Part shown: piece by piece, positions 47,946-55,334 of the stretch
Layout: the number at the start of each line of letters is the position of its first letter
How positions within the stretch are numbered: position 1 is the first letter of the stretch
Assembly: GCF_023016265.1 (NCBI RefSeq)
Contig: NZ_CP095412.1
Span: 2,728,001-2,792,000, forward strand
Length of the DNA: 64,000 nucleotides
Direction of reading: 5' to 3'
Origin: Blastococcus sp. PRF04-17
GTDB taxonomy: Bacteria; Actinomycetota; Actinomycetes; Mycobacteriales; Geodermatophilaceae
The notes under the pieces: generated by a model
The model's input: the letters and a program-made list of their open reading frames with translations, nothing else
What the model was told of the DNA's origin: nothing
Databases searched by the model: none
Program-made: the position numbers and the translations under genes

Positions 47946-49194
47946 GCGTTGCTCCCGGTCGCCCGGGTGCCGGCGGGCACCGCGGCGGCGCCGCAGAACT
48001 CGGCGGCCAGCGCCTCGTACAGGCCGACCGACCTGCGGACGGCCGTCACGGAGACCCACTCGTCGGCCCCGTGCGCGCGGCGCAGCAGGCCCGGTCCGAG
48101 GGCGGGCAGCGTCGGCAGCCCCTGTCCGGCGTCGAACCAGGTGGCGTCCGTCGTGCCCGGGAAGACCGCCAGCGGGGGTTCGGTGCCGAGTACTCGCCGG
48201 CATGCGGCCGTCGCGGCCGCGGCGACCGGATGGTCGGCCGGGACGGCGGCGGCGGGCAGCCAGTCGTTGGGCGCCACGTCGTACTCGACCGCGAGATCGG
48301 CGCCGGTACGCGCGGCCACCCGCTGGGTCAGCTGGGTGAACGCCTCGGTCAGGGCGGTGCGGTCCATGCCGGGAAGCAGCCGGACCTCGGTGTCCGCGGC
48401 GATGCGCCCGGGCAGGACGCCATACCCCACTCCGCCGCGGTAGGTCATGCCGGCGTTGACCGTGGCCGCCCAGCCCTCGAGCCCGTCGACGTTCGGGGGG
48501 ACCTCGAGGGTCAGCTCGTCCGCGACGGCGGTCACCAGCCGCGCCACGTCGACGCCGGCGTTCCGCGTGCCCGGGGTCGCGGAGAGGCTGGAGTGCCCCT
48601 GGCGGCCACGCGCGAGCAGTCGCAGTCGGGCGATGCCGCGGCTGACCAGGTGGATGCGGTCGAAGTCCGTGTCGATGCCCCCCGGCTCGCCGATGACGAC
48701 GGCGTCCGCGTCGAGCGGACGGGTCGAGGCGACGTGGTGGGCGCCGAACGTGGCGCCGTCCTCCTCGTCGGCGGTGAACAGCAGACTCAGCCGGCCACGG
48801 GACAGCGGGCTCCGGGTCAGCCGGGCGGCGGCGACCAGCATCGCCGCGATGGCGGCCTTCATGTCCGCCGAGCCGAGACCGTAGAGGCGGTCGCCCTCGA
48901 TGTCGGCCCCCAGCGGGTCGACCGTCCACGTGGCGTCGCCGATCGGCTTGGTGTCGAGGTGGCCGGAGAGCACGAGGTGCCGGCCGCCCGGTCCGAAGTC
49001 CAGCGTGACCAGCAGATTGGGGCGCGCGGGGTCGAGCGCGATCGTCTCGGCAGCCGGCAGTCCGAGCTCTGTCAGGGCGTCCCGGACGACCGCCGCCACC
49101 GCGCGCTCGTCCCCCGGGGGTTGGGACTCGGCGTGCGCACGAGCCGCTGCGCGACGTCGACGACGTCCACGACGTCCACGACCGCCCCGCTCAC
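47942..49194 (-). CDS. M20-family metallopeptidase/deacylase (one-base frameshift)
   Basis: The N-terminal 25 residues (VVDVVDVVDVAQRLVRTPSP) lie in a different frame from the body, which begins AVVRDALTELGLPAAETIAL. A base is missing in the ten-base C/G run at 49111-49120; restoring it gives the usual PSPNPPGDE motif and 417 residues. Zinc ligands are visible in LSGHLDTKP, GLGSADMKA and TADEEDGA. M20 enzymes such as ArgE and DapE remove N-acyl groups or cleave amides. In this operon, deacylation of the imported compound is plausible. Confidence 0.88.
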
Positions 49195-49661
49195 TTGTAC
49201 CGCCGGGCCCAGTCCTGCCCCTGCCACGTCTGCATCGAGACCGGCACGAGGCGGTAGAGCCAGCGGGGCTTGTCCATGGTGGGCGCGAGGTACTTCGGTC
49301 CGTTCTCCCCCAGATACCGGGTCGACATGCGTTCGGCCACGGGCACCCACTGACCGCCGACGTTGGGTCGCTCCACGAGTTCGGCCCGGCACTGCGCGAC
49401 GACCTTGCGCTGCGTGCCGTCCTCGTCGACGGTGATGGCGCAGCGGTCGTCGCCCTCGAGGTAGCGGCCCCATGCCGCCTTCTCGCGCGGGACGACCCAG
49501 AACGCCTCGCCGTCCCACTCCTGCCAGCAGGGCACGACGTAGGGCCAGCCCTGGTCGTCCAGGCACGCCAGACGCGCGATCCGGGGTTCGGCCAGGAAGG
49601 CGGACATGGCGTCCTCCTCCAGCTTTCCTACCTTTCCGCGCCAGCTCTCGTCCTCGCTCAT
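49191..49661 (-). CDS. Pyridoxamine 5'-phosphate oxidase-fold protein, 156 aa
   Basis: Split-barrel FMN-binding fold: AFLAEPRIARLACLDDQGWP and PYVVPCWQEWDGEAFWVVP fit the family, with the C-terminus WLYRLVPVSMQTWQGQDWA. It is not a canonical PdxH. It overlaps the IclR gene (ATGA) and the M20 gene (GTGA), so it belongs to the catabolic operon. The reaction is unknown. Confidence 0.83.
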   Translation of the reverse strand: MSEDESWRGKVGKLEEDAMSAFLAEPRIARLACLDDQGWPYVVPCWQEWDGEAFWVVPREKAAWGRYLEGDDRCAITVDEDGTQRKVVAQCRAELVERPNVGGQWVPVAERMSTRYLGENGPKYLAPTMDKPRWLYRLVPVSMQTWQGQDWARRYK

Positions 49662-50512
49662 CGCGTGCTCCTCTCGCTGGTGGTGGGGCTGGGCCGGTCG
49701 GTTCCGGACGCCGTCGGCGGGAGGCCGCCGAGTCGACGCGACAGCTCGGCGGTGACCCGGAGGACGTCCGGAGCCAGCCGGTGGAGGTCGTCGGTGGAGA
49801 ACCGGTACGCGGGCGCGGACACCGACAGTCCGGCGATCACCGCACCGGTGTGGTCACGGACGGGCGCGGCCACGCAGCGCACGCCCTCCTCGTTCTCGAT
49901 CTCGTCGATCGCGTAGCCGCGTTCCCGCACCCGTGCGAGGTGGGCGAGGACGGCGTCGGGGTCGGTGATCGTGTTCTCGGTGCGCCGCTCCAGCGGCGGG
50001 ACGAGCAGGCCGCGAACGTCCGCGTCGGCCATGCCGGAGAGCAGCACCTTGCCGATTCCGGTGCAGTGCAGCGGGTTCCGGAAGCCGGGCCGGGCCGACG
50101 GGCGCACCGGCTGAGGGCTGTTGACCGCCGCCAGGTAGAGCACCTGCTGGTTGTCGACGACACCCAGGAAGCAGGTCTCGCCACTGATGTCGACGAGCTC
50201 CTCCATCAGGTCCACGGCCTGGGAGCGCAGGTCGAGCCGGTCGAGGAACGACTGACCCCAGGCGGCGACCCTGGGCCCCAGCCCGTACCGGCCGTCGGCG
50301 TCCACCCGGAGGACCTCCGCCCGGCACAGCACCTCGAGCAGCCGCAGGGCGGTCGGCCGAGGGACCCCGCTGGCCTCCACGAGGTCGACCAGCCGGAGCG
50401 GGCGTCCGCTGTCCGCGACCAGGTCGACGAGGGCCAGGCCCTTGACGAGGGCCTTCGCAGACCCCGCGGAAGTGGACGCGGCGTCCAGATCGGGAATGGA
50501 CATGGCGTCCAT
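49658..50512 (-). CDS. IclR family transcriptional regulator, 284 aa
   Basis: N-terminal winged helix-turn-helix (LRLVDLVEASGVPRPTALRL, about residues 38-58) and C-terminal ligand-binding domain (FRNPLHCTGIGKVLLSGMAD; RVRERGYAIDEIENEEGVRC, with IAGLSVSAPAYRF near the end). First gene of the operon, so it probably controls its own transcription together with the transporter and enzymes. Two ATGs (50512, 50503) are possible starts; the first is used here. Confidence 0.93.
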   Translation of the reverse strand: MDAMSIPDLDAASTSAGSAKALVKGLALVDLVADSGRPLRLVDLVEASGVPRPTALRLLEVLCRAEVLRVDADGRYGLGPRVAAWGQSFLDRLDLRSQAVDLMEELVDISGETCFLGVVDNQQVLYLAAVNSPQPVRPSARPGFRNPLHCTGIGKVLLSGMADADVRGLLVPPLERRTENTITDPDAVLAHLARVRERGYAIDEIENEEGVRCVAAPVRDHTGAVIAGLSVSAPAYRFSTDDLHRLAPDVLRVTAELSRRLGGLPPTASGTDRPSPTTSERSTR

Positions 50513-50531
50513 TGTGTGGATCACCGCACTC

Positions 50532-50572
50532 GGCGCAAGCCCCTGCGCCAGGAAAGATTTGCGATTTCCGCA
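50532..50572 (-). promoter_or_regulatory. Candidate IclR operator region
   Basis: Two inverted repeats lie just upstream of the regulator: GGCGCA-N6-TGCGCC (50532-50549) and TGCG-ATTTC-CGCA (50560-50572). The second stands in an unusually AT-rich stretch for this genome. Position and symmetry suggest autoregulation by the IclR protein. Confidence 0.4.
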
Positions 50573-50633
50573 GACGTGCTCGCCCGGACCGCGCTCTGCG
50601 GACGCTCCGGATCGACGGCGGTGAGCAAAGAAG

Positions 50634-50723
50634 GGACCCCCGCGCACCCGCCAGAGCCCGCTTATCCTTGCTGCCTTCCGGCCCTGGGGAGGTTCACAGG
50701 ATGACGCCACACGAGGGGTCTGG
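50634..50723 (-). ncRNA. ffs: Signal recognition particle RNA (4.5S type)
   Basis: On the minus strand the conserved SRP domain IV is visible: CCAGGGCCGGAAGGCAGCAA with the paired AAGCGGGCTCTGG. The ends pair as GACCCCUCGUGU with GCGCGGGGGUC. It binds Ffh and directs membrane-protein export. The length is about 90 bases; the exact ends are approximate. Confidence 0.88.
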
Positions 50724-50783
50724 CGTCCACTGTAGAGGAATGCGGCAGCGCCCCCACGACGGTGCCCGCTACGCTCCCCGGCC

Positions 50784-50828
50784 ATGACGCCCCGGCATGC
50801 CCTGGTCCTGCCCCCGCCCCGCTCCTGA
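50784..50828 (+). other. Possible 14-codon upstream reading frame (MTPRHALVLPPPRS)
   Basis: ATG 50784 to TGA 50826-50828 lies nine bases after a TACGCT -10-like hexamer (50770-50775) and ends two bases before structured element C, ahead of the EamA gene. A proline triplet near the end could slow ribosomes. Whether it is translated is unknown. Confidence 0.25.
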
Positions 50829-50829
50829 G

Positions 50830-50885
50830 AAAGGACCCCGTCCCCCTCACCCCTCGCGACCGGGGGCGAGCCTCCGGACGGGGCC
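50830..50885 (+). repeat. Structured intergenic element, copy C (before the EamA gene)
   Basis: Begins AAAGGACCCC; arms CCCCGTCC (50836-50843) and GGACGGGG (50876-50883) pair perfectly with outer GG/CC beyond a bulged A. The interior contains TCACCCCTCGCGACC, matching copies A, B and D. Confidence 0.65.
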
Positions 50886-50913
50886 GAGTCAAGGTCCGGT
50901 CCACAGGAGCGTC

Positions 50914-51905
50914 ATGTCCACCCGAGCCACCTCCGAGGACGCGCCGGCAGCGCACGGCGTCCTCTCCTCCACCGCGTCCCGCCGCGGCTTCCTCCTCGTC
51001 GTCCTGGCCGCGCTGTGCTGGGGCACCTCCGGCCTGAGCGGCGCGATCGTCGCCGAGCGCACCGACCTCGGACCGCTCGACATCGCCTGGCACCGCATGG
51101 CCATCGGCTCGGTCGTCCTGCTGGCCGGCTACCTGCTGGGCGGCGCCGACGCACCGGTCCGGCCACTCCGCTGACCCGCGGCACGGCCGTCCGTCTTGTG
51201 CTGGTCGCCGCCGGACTCGCCGCCTACCAGCTGGCCTACTTCGCCGCCGTGGCGACGGCGGGGGTGAGCATCGCGACCCTGGTGGCCCTCGGGCTGGCAC
51301 CACTGCTGATCGCCGTCGGCGCGGCGCTGCTCGGGCACGGCCGCCCGGACGGGGCGACCGTCGTCGCGCTCGTCGTCGCGCTGGTCGGCCTGGTCCTGCT
51401 GGTCGGCATCTCCGCCGGCGCCGACACCGGGACGACGGTGGTCCTGGGCGCCCTCATCGCGGTCGGCTCGGCGCTCGGCTACGCCGTCGTGACGCTGGCC
51501 GGCGGCGGTGTGCCGGCGGGCGTCCCGGTCACGCTGGCCGGATTCGCCGGCGGGGCGCTGCTGCTCACCCCCGTCGCCCTGGTCGCCGGCCTGCGCCTCA
51601 CCACGGAGCCCGTCGCGCTCGGCGTGCTGATCTACCTGGGCGTCGTGCCGAGCGCCCTGGCCTACGCGATGTTCTTCGCCGGCCTCAAGACGGTTCCGGG
51701 CTCGGTCGCCGCGATCGTGACGCTGCTCGAGCCGCTCGGTGCGACCGCGTGGGCGACGATCGTGCTGGGCGAGCGGCTCTCACCGGGCGCGCTGGCCGGC
51801 GGGCTGCTCGTGCTGGCCGCCGTCGCCGGGCTCTACCTGCGGAGGATGGGAGATTCGAACTCCCGAGGGGTTGCCCCCAACCCGCTTTCCAAGCGAGCGC
51901 CATAG
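50914..51905 (+). CDS. EamA/DMT-family transporter (one-base frameshift)
   Basis: Ten-helix drug/metabolite exporter with two EamA repeats. The N-terminal frame has LLVVLAALCWGTSGLSGAIV and WHRMAIGSVVLLAGYLLGG. The other frame has LVAAGLAAYQLAYFAAVATA through GSVAAIVTLLEPLGATAWA. One base is missing near 51160-51172; adding C there gives APVRPLPLTRG. AGGAG precedes the ATG. After AGLYLRR the frame reads about 22 codons antisense to tRNA-Ser(GGA), so the true stop may be earlier if another base is missing. Confidence 0.85.
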
Positions 51906-51924
51906 GCCACTAGGCGAATCCTCC
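51840..51924 (-). tRNA. tRNA-Ser(GGA)
   Basis: The acceptor stem GGAGGAT/ATCCTCC, anticodon loop TTGGAAA, long class II variable arm (GGGGGCAACCCC) and T arm GGGAGTTCGAATCTCCC all fold. The discriminator base is G at 51840. CCA is not encoded. A TAGCAT -10 lies at 51937-51942 on the minus strand. Confidence 0.95.
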
Positions 51925-52070
51925 AGTGCACCGGCGATGCTACCGGGCGACCCGTCCGGGTCGTCGCGGTGGCCGCCGTGCGGCATCCTGCACCCCGTGC
52001 GGTTGACACCTCGACCGGAAGGGAAGGGTCCCGTGCGCACGCCGTGGACCAGGCGGAGAGGAGGCAGGCC

Positions 52071-52417
52071 ATGAGCGGACCGAGCGAGGTGCGGCCGGAA
52101 GTGGTGGCCGCGATCGTCGACGTCCTCAAGGGGGCGACCCCGCGGACCTGCCCCCGGGTGCCACTGCCGCCGAGAAGGCGGCGGCGAAGGACACCTACCT
52201 GTCGGAGTTCCTGGCCGAGCGCGGCAAGCGCGACCGCCAGTCGCAGGCCTGGGAACTGCTGCTCACCCGGAGCTACGACGAGCCGCCGACGTGGAAGCAG
52301 ATCTTCGACGACCTCGACCCCCAGGTGCACGCCGAGCTCGGCACCCTCTACGACGCCCTGCCGGCCGGCGCCCAGGAGGAGTACGCGCGCCGCTTCGGCG
52401 TCCCGTCCGGGGTCTGA
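52071..52417 (+). CDS. Unknown protein, 115 aa (one-base frameshift)
   Basis: AGGAGG precedes the ATG. The first frame reads MSGPSEVRPEVVAAIVDVLK. One base is missing in the G run at 52130-52134, after which the protein continues DPADLPPGATAAEKAAAKDT, then YLSEFLAERGKRDRQSQAWE and ends EEYARRFGVPSGV. It is soluble, helical and charged, with no recognised domain. Without the correction neither half looks like a gene, so it would be missed. It precedes a Ser/Thr kinase by 30 bases and may be co-transcribed. TTGACA at 52003-52008 is a possible -35. Confidence 0.65.
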
Positions 52418-52447
52418 CGCGGGCCCGCTCATGATGACCCAGACCAG

Positions 52448-54088
52448 ATGACCCGTCCCGTCACCACCCCCGGCCGCCTCGTGGCAGGCCGGTACCGGCT
52501 GCAGTCACAGCTCGGCGGGGGCGGGATGGGCACGGTCTGGCTGGCCCGCGACGAGCTGCTGGGCCGCCAGGTGGCGGTCAAGCAGGTGCTCTCGCCGGCG
52601 GAGGTCAGCGCCGGGGAGGCCGACCAGCAGCGGCAGCGCGCCCTCCGCGAGGGCCGGATCGCCGCCCGGCTGAGCCATCCGCACGCGATCTCAGTCTACG
52701 ACGTCGCGCTGGAGAACGGCCAGCCGTGGCTGGTCATGGAGTACCTGCCGTCGCGCAGCCTCGCGGCGGTGCTCAGCGAGGACGGCGTCCTGCGAGTGGA
52801 TCAGGTCGCCCAGATCGGCGCCCAGGTGGCCGACGCCCTCGCCGCCACCCACGCCGCGGGGATCGTGCACCGCGACGTGAAGCCGGCGAACATCCTGATC
52901 GGCGAGGGCGGGCGCGTCGAAGGGCTGGTGAAGATCACCGACTTCGGCATCTCCCACGCCTCCGGCGACGTCACGCTCACCCAGACCGGCCAGATCACCG
53001 GCACCCCGGCGTTCCTGGCGCCCGAGGTCGCGCAGGGCCACCAGATGACCGAGGCCAGCGACGTCTTCTCCCTGGGCGCCACCCTCTACACCTGCATCGA
53101 GGGCCAGCCGCCCTTCGGCATGGAGGACAACGCGCTGGCCATGCTGCACAAGGTGGCCGGTGGGCAGATTCGGCCGCCGCACCGCGCCGGCTCCCTGGCC
53201 CGCCCGCTGACGCGCATGCTGGCCGCCGACCCCGCGGACCGGCCGTCGATGATCGAGGTCCGCGACGAGCTGGCCAAGCTCGCCGCGGGGCGCAACGGCG
53301 ACACGACGACCGTGCTGCTGGCGCGCACCGACCTGAACTCGAACAACCCCGGCCGGACGGCGGCGTTCCCGGCCGGCGTCGCGGCCGGCACGGGCGCCTC
53401 GGGCCCGCCGTCGACCCCCGGCCCTCCGCCACCGACGCGGCGTGACCTCCCCGAGCCCCAGCCCGCCCCCGCCGCCGCTCCCGCCGCCGTCGGCACCCAG
53501 GACCGGCCGCCGGTCGTCGTCCCGCGTCAGAAGGGGCGCCGCCGGGGACGGGCCCTGTGGGCGCTGGTCGGACTGGTGGCGCTGGTGCTGGCGGGCCTGA
53601 TCGTCTTCTGGTCCGTCGCGCTGGACGACTCGGACGACCCCGCGGACTCCCCCACGGCGAACCAGACCAGCGAGCAGACGTCGGCCGCCACCGACGAACC
53701 CACCGACGAGCCCGTGGACGACGACGAGGAGTCACCGGCCACCGACGAGACCACCGGCAGCGACGCCGAGGAGCCGGCCGCCGCCGGGGATCCCGTGTCG
53801 GCCACGACGGAGTTCTTCTCCTACATCCCCGGCGACCTGGAGAGCGCCTACGCGCTGACCAGTCCCGAGTTCCAGGCCCGGTACCCCTTCGACCGCTGGT
53901 CCGGGTTCTGGAGCGGGTTCTCCAGCGTGCGGATCAGCGACGTGGTCAACGAGAGCGACACCAGCGCCCTGCTCAACATCACCTACGTCCGGCCCGACGG
54001 CTCCAGCGAGACCGAGTACCACCGGATCACGTTCGTGCGGGGGGACGACGGCCGACTGCTGCTCGACGACGACGACAACAGCCCCTGA
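52448..54088 (+). CDS. Serine/threonine protein kinase, one membrane segment, 546 aa
   Basis: Hanks-type kinase. Glycine loop LGGGGMGTVWLARDELLGRQ, catalytic Lys in VAVKQVL, HRDVKPANILI, DFG and TPAFLAPEV are all intact in residues 1-275. A Pro/Ala-rich juxtamembrane region follows, then one transmembrane helix (LWALVGLVALVLAGLIVFW, about residue 365). An acidic Thr/Glu-rich stretch leads to an extracellular domain of about 100 residues starting TTEFFSYIPGDLESAY. There are no PASTA repeats, so the sensor domain differs from PknB. Confidence 0.92.
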   Translation: MTRPVTTPGRLVAGRYRLQSQLGGGGMGTVWLARDELLGRQVAVKQVLSPAEVSAGEADQQRQRALREGRIAARLSHPHAISVYDVALENGQPWLVMEYLPSRSLAAVLSEDGVLRVDQVAQIGAQVADALAATHAAGIVHRDVKPANILIGEGGRVEGLVKITDFGISHASGDVTLTQTGQITGTPAFLAPEVAQGHQMTEASDVFSLGATLYTCIEGQPPFGMEDNALAMLHKVAGGQIRPPHRAGSLARPLTRMLAADPADRPSMIEVRDELAKLAAGRNGDTTTVLLARTDLNSNNPGRTAAFPAGVAAGTGASGPPSTPGPPPPTRRDLPEPQPAPAAAPAAVGTQDRPPVVVPRQKGRRRGRALWALVGLVALVLAGLIVFWSVALDDSDDPADSPTANQTSEQTSAATDEPTDEPVDDDEESPATDETTGSDAEEPAAAGDPVSATTEFFSYIPGDLESAYALTSPEFQARYPFDRWSGFWSGFSSVRISDVVNESDTSALLNITYVRPDGSSETEYHRITFVRGDDGRLLLDDDDNSP

Positions 54089-54097
54089 GACCGCCGG

Positions 54098-54129
54098 AAC
54101 GGCGGCGTCCGCCTGGGGACGCCGCCGTT
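54098..54129 (+). terminator. Terminator after the kinase gene
   Basis: AACGGCGGCGTCC (54098-54110) pairs perfectly with GGACGCCGCCGTT (54117-54129) around a six-base loop, nine bases beyond the stop. It ends in GG rather than a T run. Confidence 0.8.
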
Positions 54130-54233
54130 GGTCAGCACTCGGGGGCGGCTGACCCCGCGGACCGACCGGGAGCGCCTCGTAGGCTCGGAACGGCGTCGAG
54201 CCCGACGCACGACCTTGCTCGACGGGAGACTTC

Positions 54234-55100
54234 TTGCTCCGCCGGTGCGCCACCCTTGCCCTCGGGGTCGGTCTGACGCTGACCGCTTGCACGACCGAAC
54301 CGCCGGACGGCCCCGCGGCCCGAGCCACGGGCTATGTCGGGTTCGAGCACGTGCACGGCCTCGGCGTGGACCCCGCGGACGGGATGCTCTACGCAGCGAC
54401 GCATTTCGGCCTGTTCCGTGTCCCCGAGCATGGCGACGCCGAGCGAGTGGCCGACCGGCATCAGGACACGATGGGCTTCACCGTGGCGGGTGAACGCACG
54501 TTCCTCGGCTCCGGGCATCCGGACTTCCACATGGACCCGGACCTTCCGACGCAGCTCGGGCTGATCCGCAGCGAGGACGCCGGCGAGTCCTGGGAGATCG
54601 TCTCGCTCGGGGGCGAAGCGGACTTCCACGCGCTGCGCGCCGCGCACGGCAACGTCTACGCATGGGACGCCGGAACCGGCCGCGTGATGGTCTCCGCCGA
54701 CGGCGGGCAGACCTGGGAGACGCGCAGCACTCTGGATCTGCGGGACCTGATCGTGCACCCCGACGACCCCGCCGTGCTGCTGGCGACGACCGAGCGAGGG
54801 CTACTGCGCAGCGAGGACGGCGGGCGGACCTGGGCTGCCCCGCCCGAGGCGCCGATGATCGGCCTTCTTGGCTGGGCGGCCACGCCGTCGCTGTACGGCA
54901 TCGCGCCCGACGGGATCATGCACCGGTCAGCTGACGGTGGCCTGACCTGGACGGAGCAGGGTTCTCTGACGGGCAAGCCCGAGGCGTTGCACGTCGACCA
55001 CCGTGACGGTGTCGAGAACATCTACGTCGCGGTCTCCCCGGCGAGGATTCTGGTCAGCACCGACGGCGGCACCTCGTTCACCTCCCGGTACGCGGACTGA
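54234..55100 (+). CDS. F510_1955-type glycosyl hydrolase (BNR-repeat) lipoprotein, 288 aa
   Basis: Lipoprotein signal LGVGLTLTACTTEP. The body has Asp-box repeats (SEDAGESWEI, SADGGQTWETR, SEDGGRTWAA, STDGGTSFTS) and the family's start FEHVHGLGVDPADGMLYAAT. Proteins of this type are often encoded beside copper-resistance genes, as here; the activity is not established. TTG at 54234 is the start, six bases after GGGAG. First gene of the copper island. Confidence 0.82.
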   Translation: MLRRCATLALGVGLTLTACTTEPPDGPAARATGYVGFEHVHGLGVDPADGMLYAATHFGLFRVPEHGDAERVADRHQDTMGFTVAGERTFLGSGHPDFHMDPDLPTQLGLIRSEDAGESWEIVSLGGEADFHALRAAHGNVYAWDAGTGRVMVSADGGQTWETRSTLDLRDLIVHPDDPAVLLATTERGLLRSEDGGRTWAAPPEAPMIGLLGWAATPSLYGIAPDGIMHRSADGGLTWTEQGSLTGKPEALHVDHRDGVENIYVAVSPARILVSTDGGTSFTSRYAD

Positions 55101-55270
55101 CGCCCGCGTACCGACGCGCCGCCGTCAACAAACGGGCACGTCGGCTCGACTTCTTCGCGCTCCTCCGGGTCCGGGCTCTCCGGGGCCGCGCCCCGCGGCC
55201 GTGTTCCCTCCTGCCCGCTGGCGTGCCCGCAGGTGACGACCTCACGGACCCGGCATCTCGACCCTGGCGG

Positions 55271-55294
55271 AATACCCCCGGGGGGTATTAGGCT
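55271..55294 (+). promoter_or_regulatory. CsoR-type operator over the copper-ATPase promoter
   Basis: AATACCCCCGGGGGGTATTA (55271-55290) has the ATACCCC...GGGGTAT symmetry of copper-responsive CsoR operators. TAGGCT (55289-55294) fits a -10 and overlaps it. Repression released by Cu(I) is expected. No csoR gene lies in the window. Confidence 0.7.
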
Positions 55295-55334
55295 TCACGG
55301 CGGCACAGAGCGCACCGACGAGAGGGAGTGGGTC

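Noticed and set aside
49150-49185. Tandem GACGTC/GTGGAC repeat giving VDVVDVVDV in the M20 protein
   Set aside because: Short, in frame, at the usual variable N-terminus; probably ordinary codon repetition.
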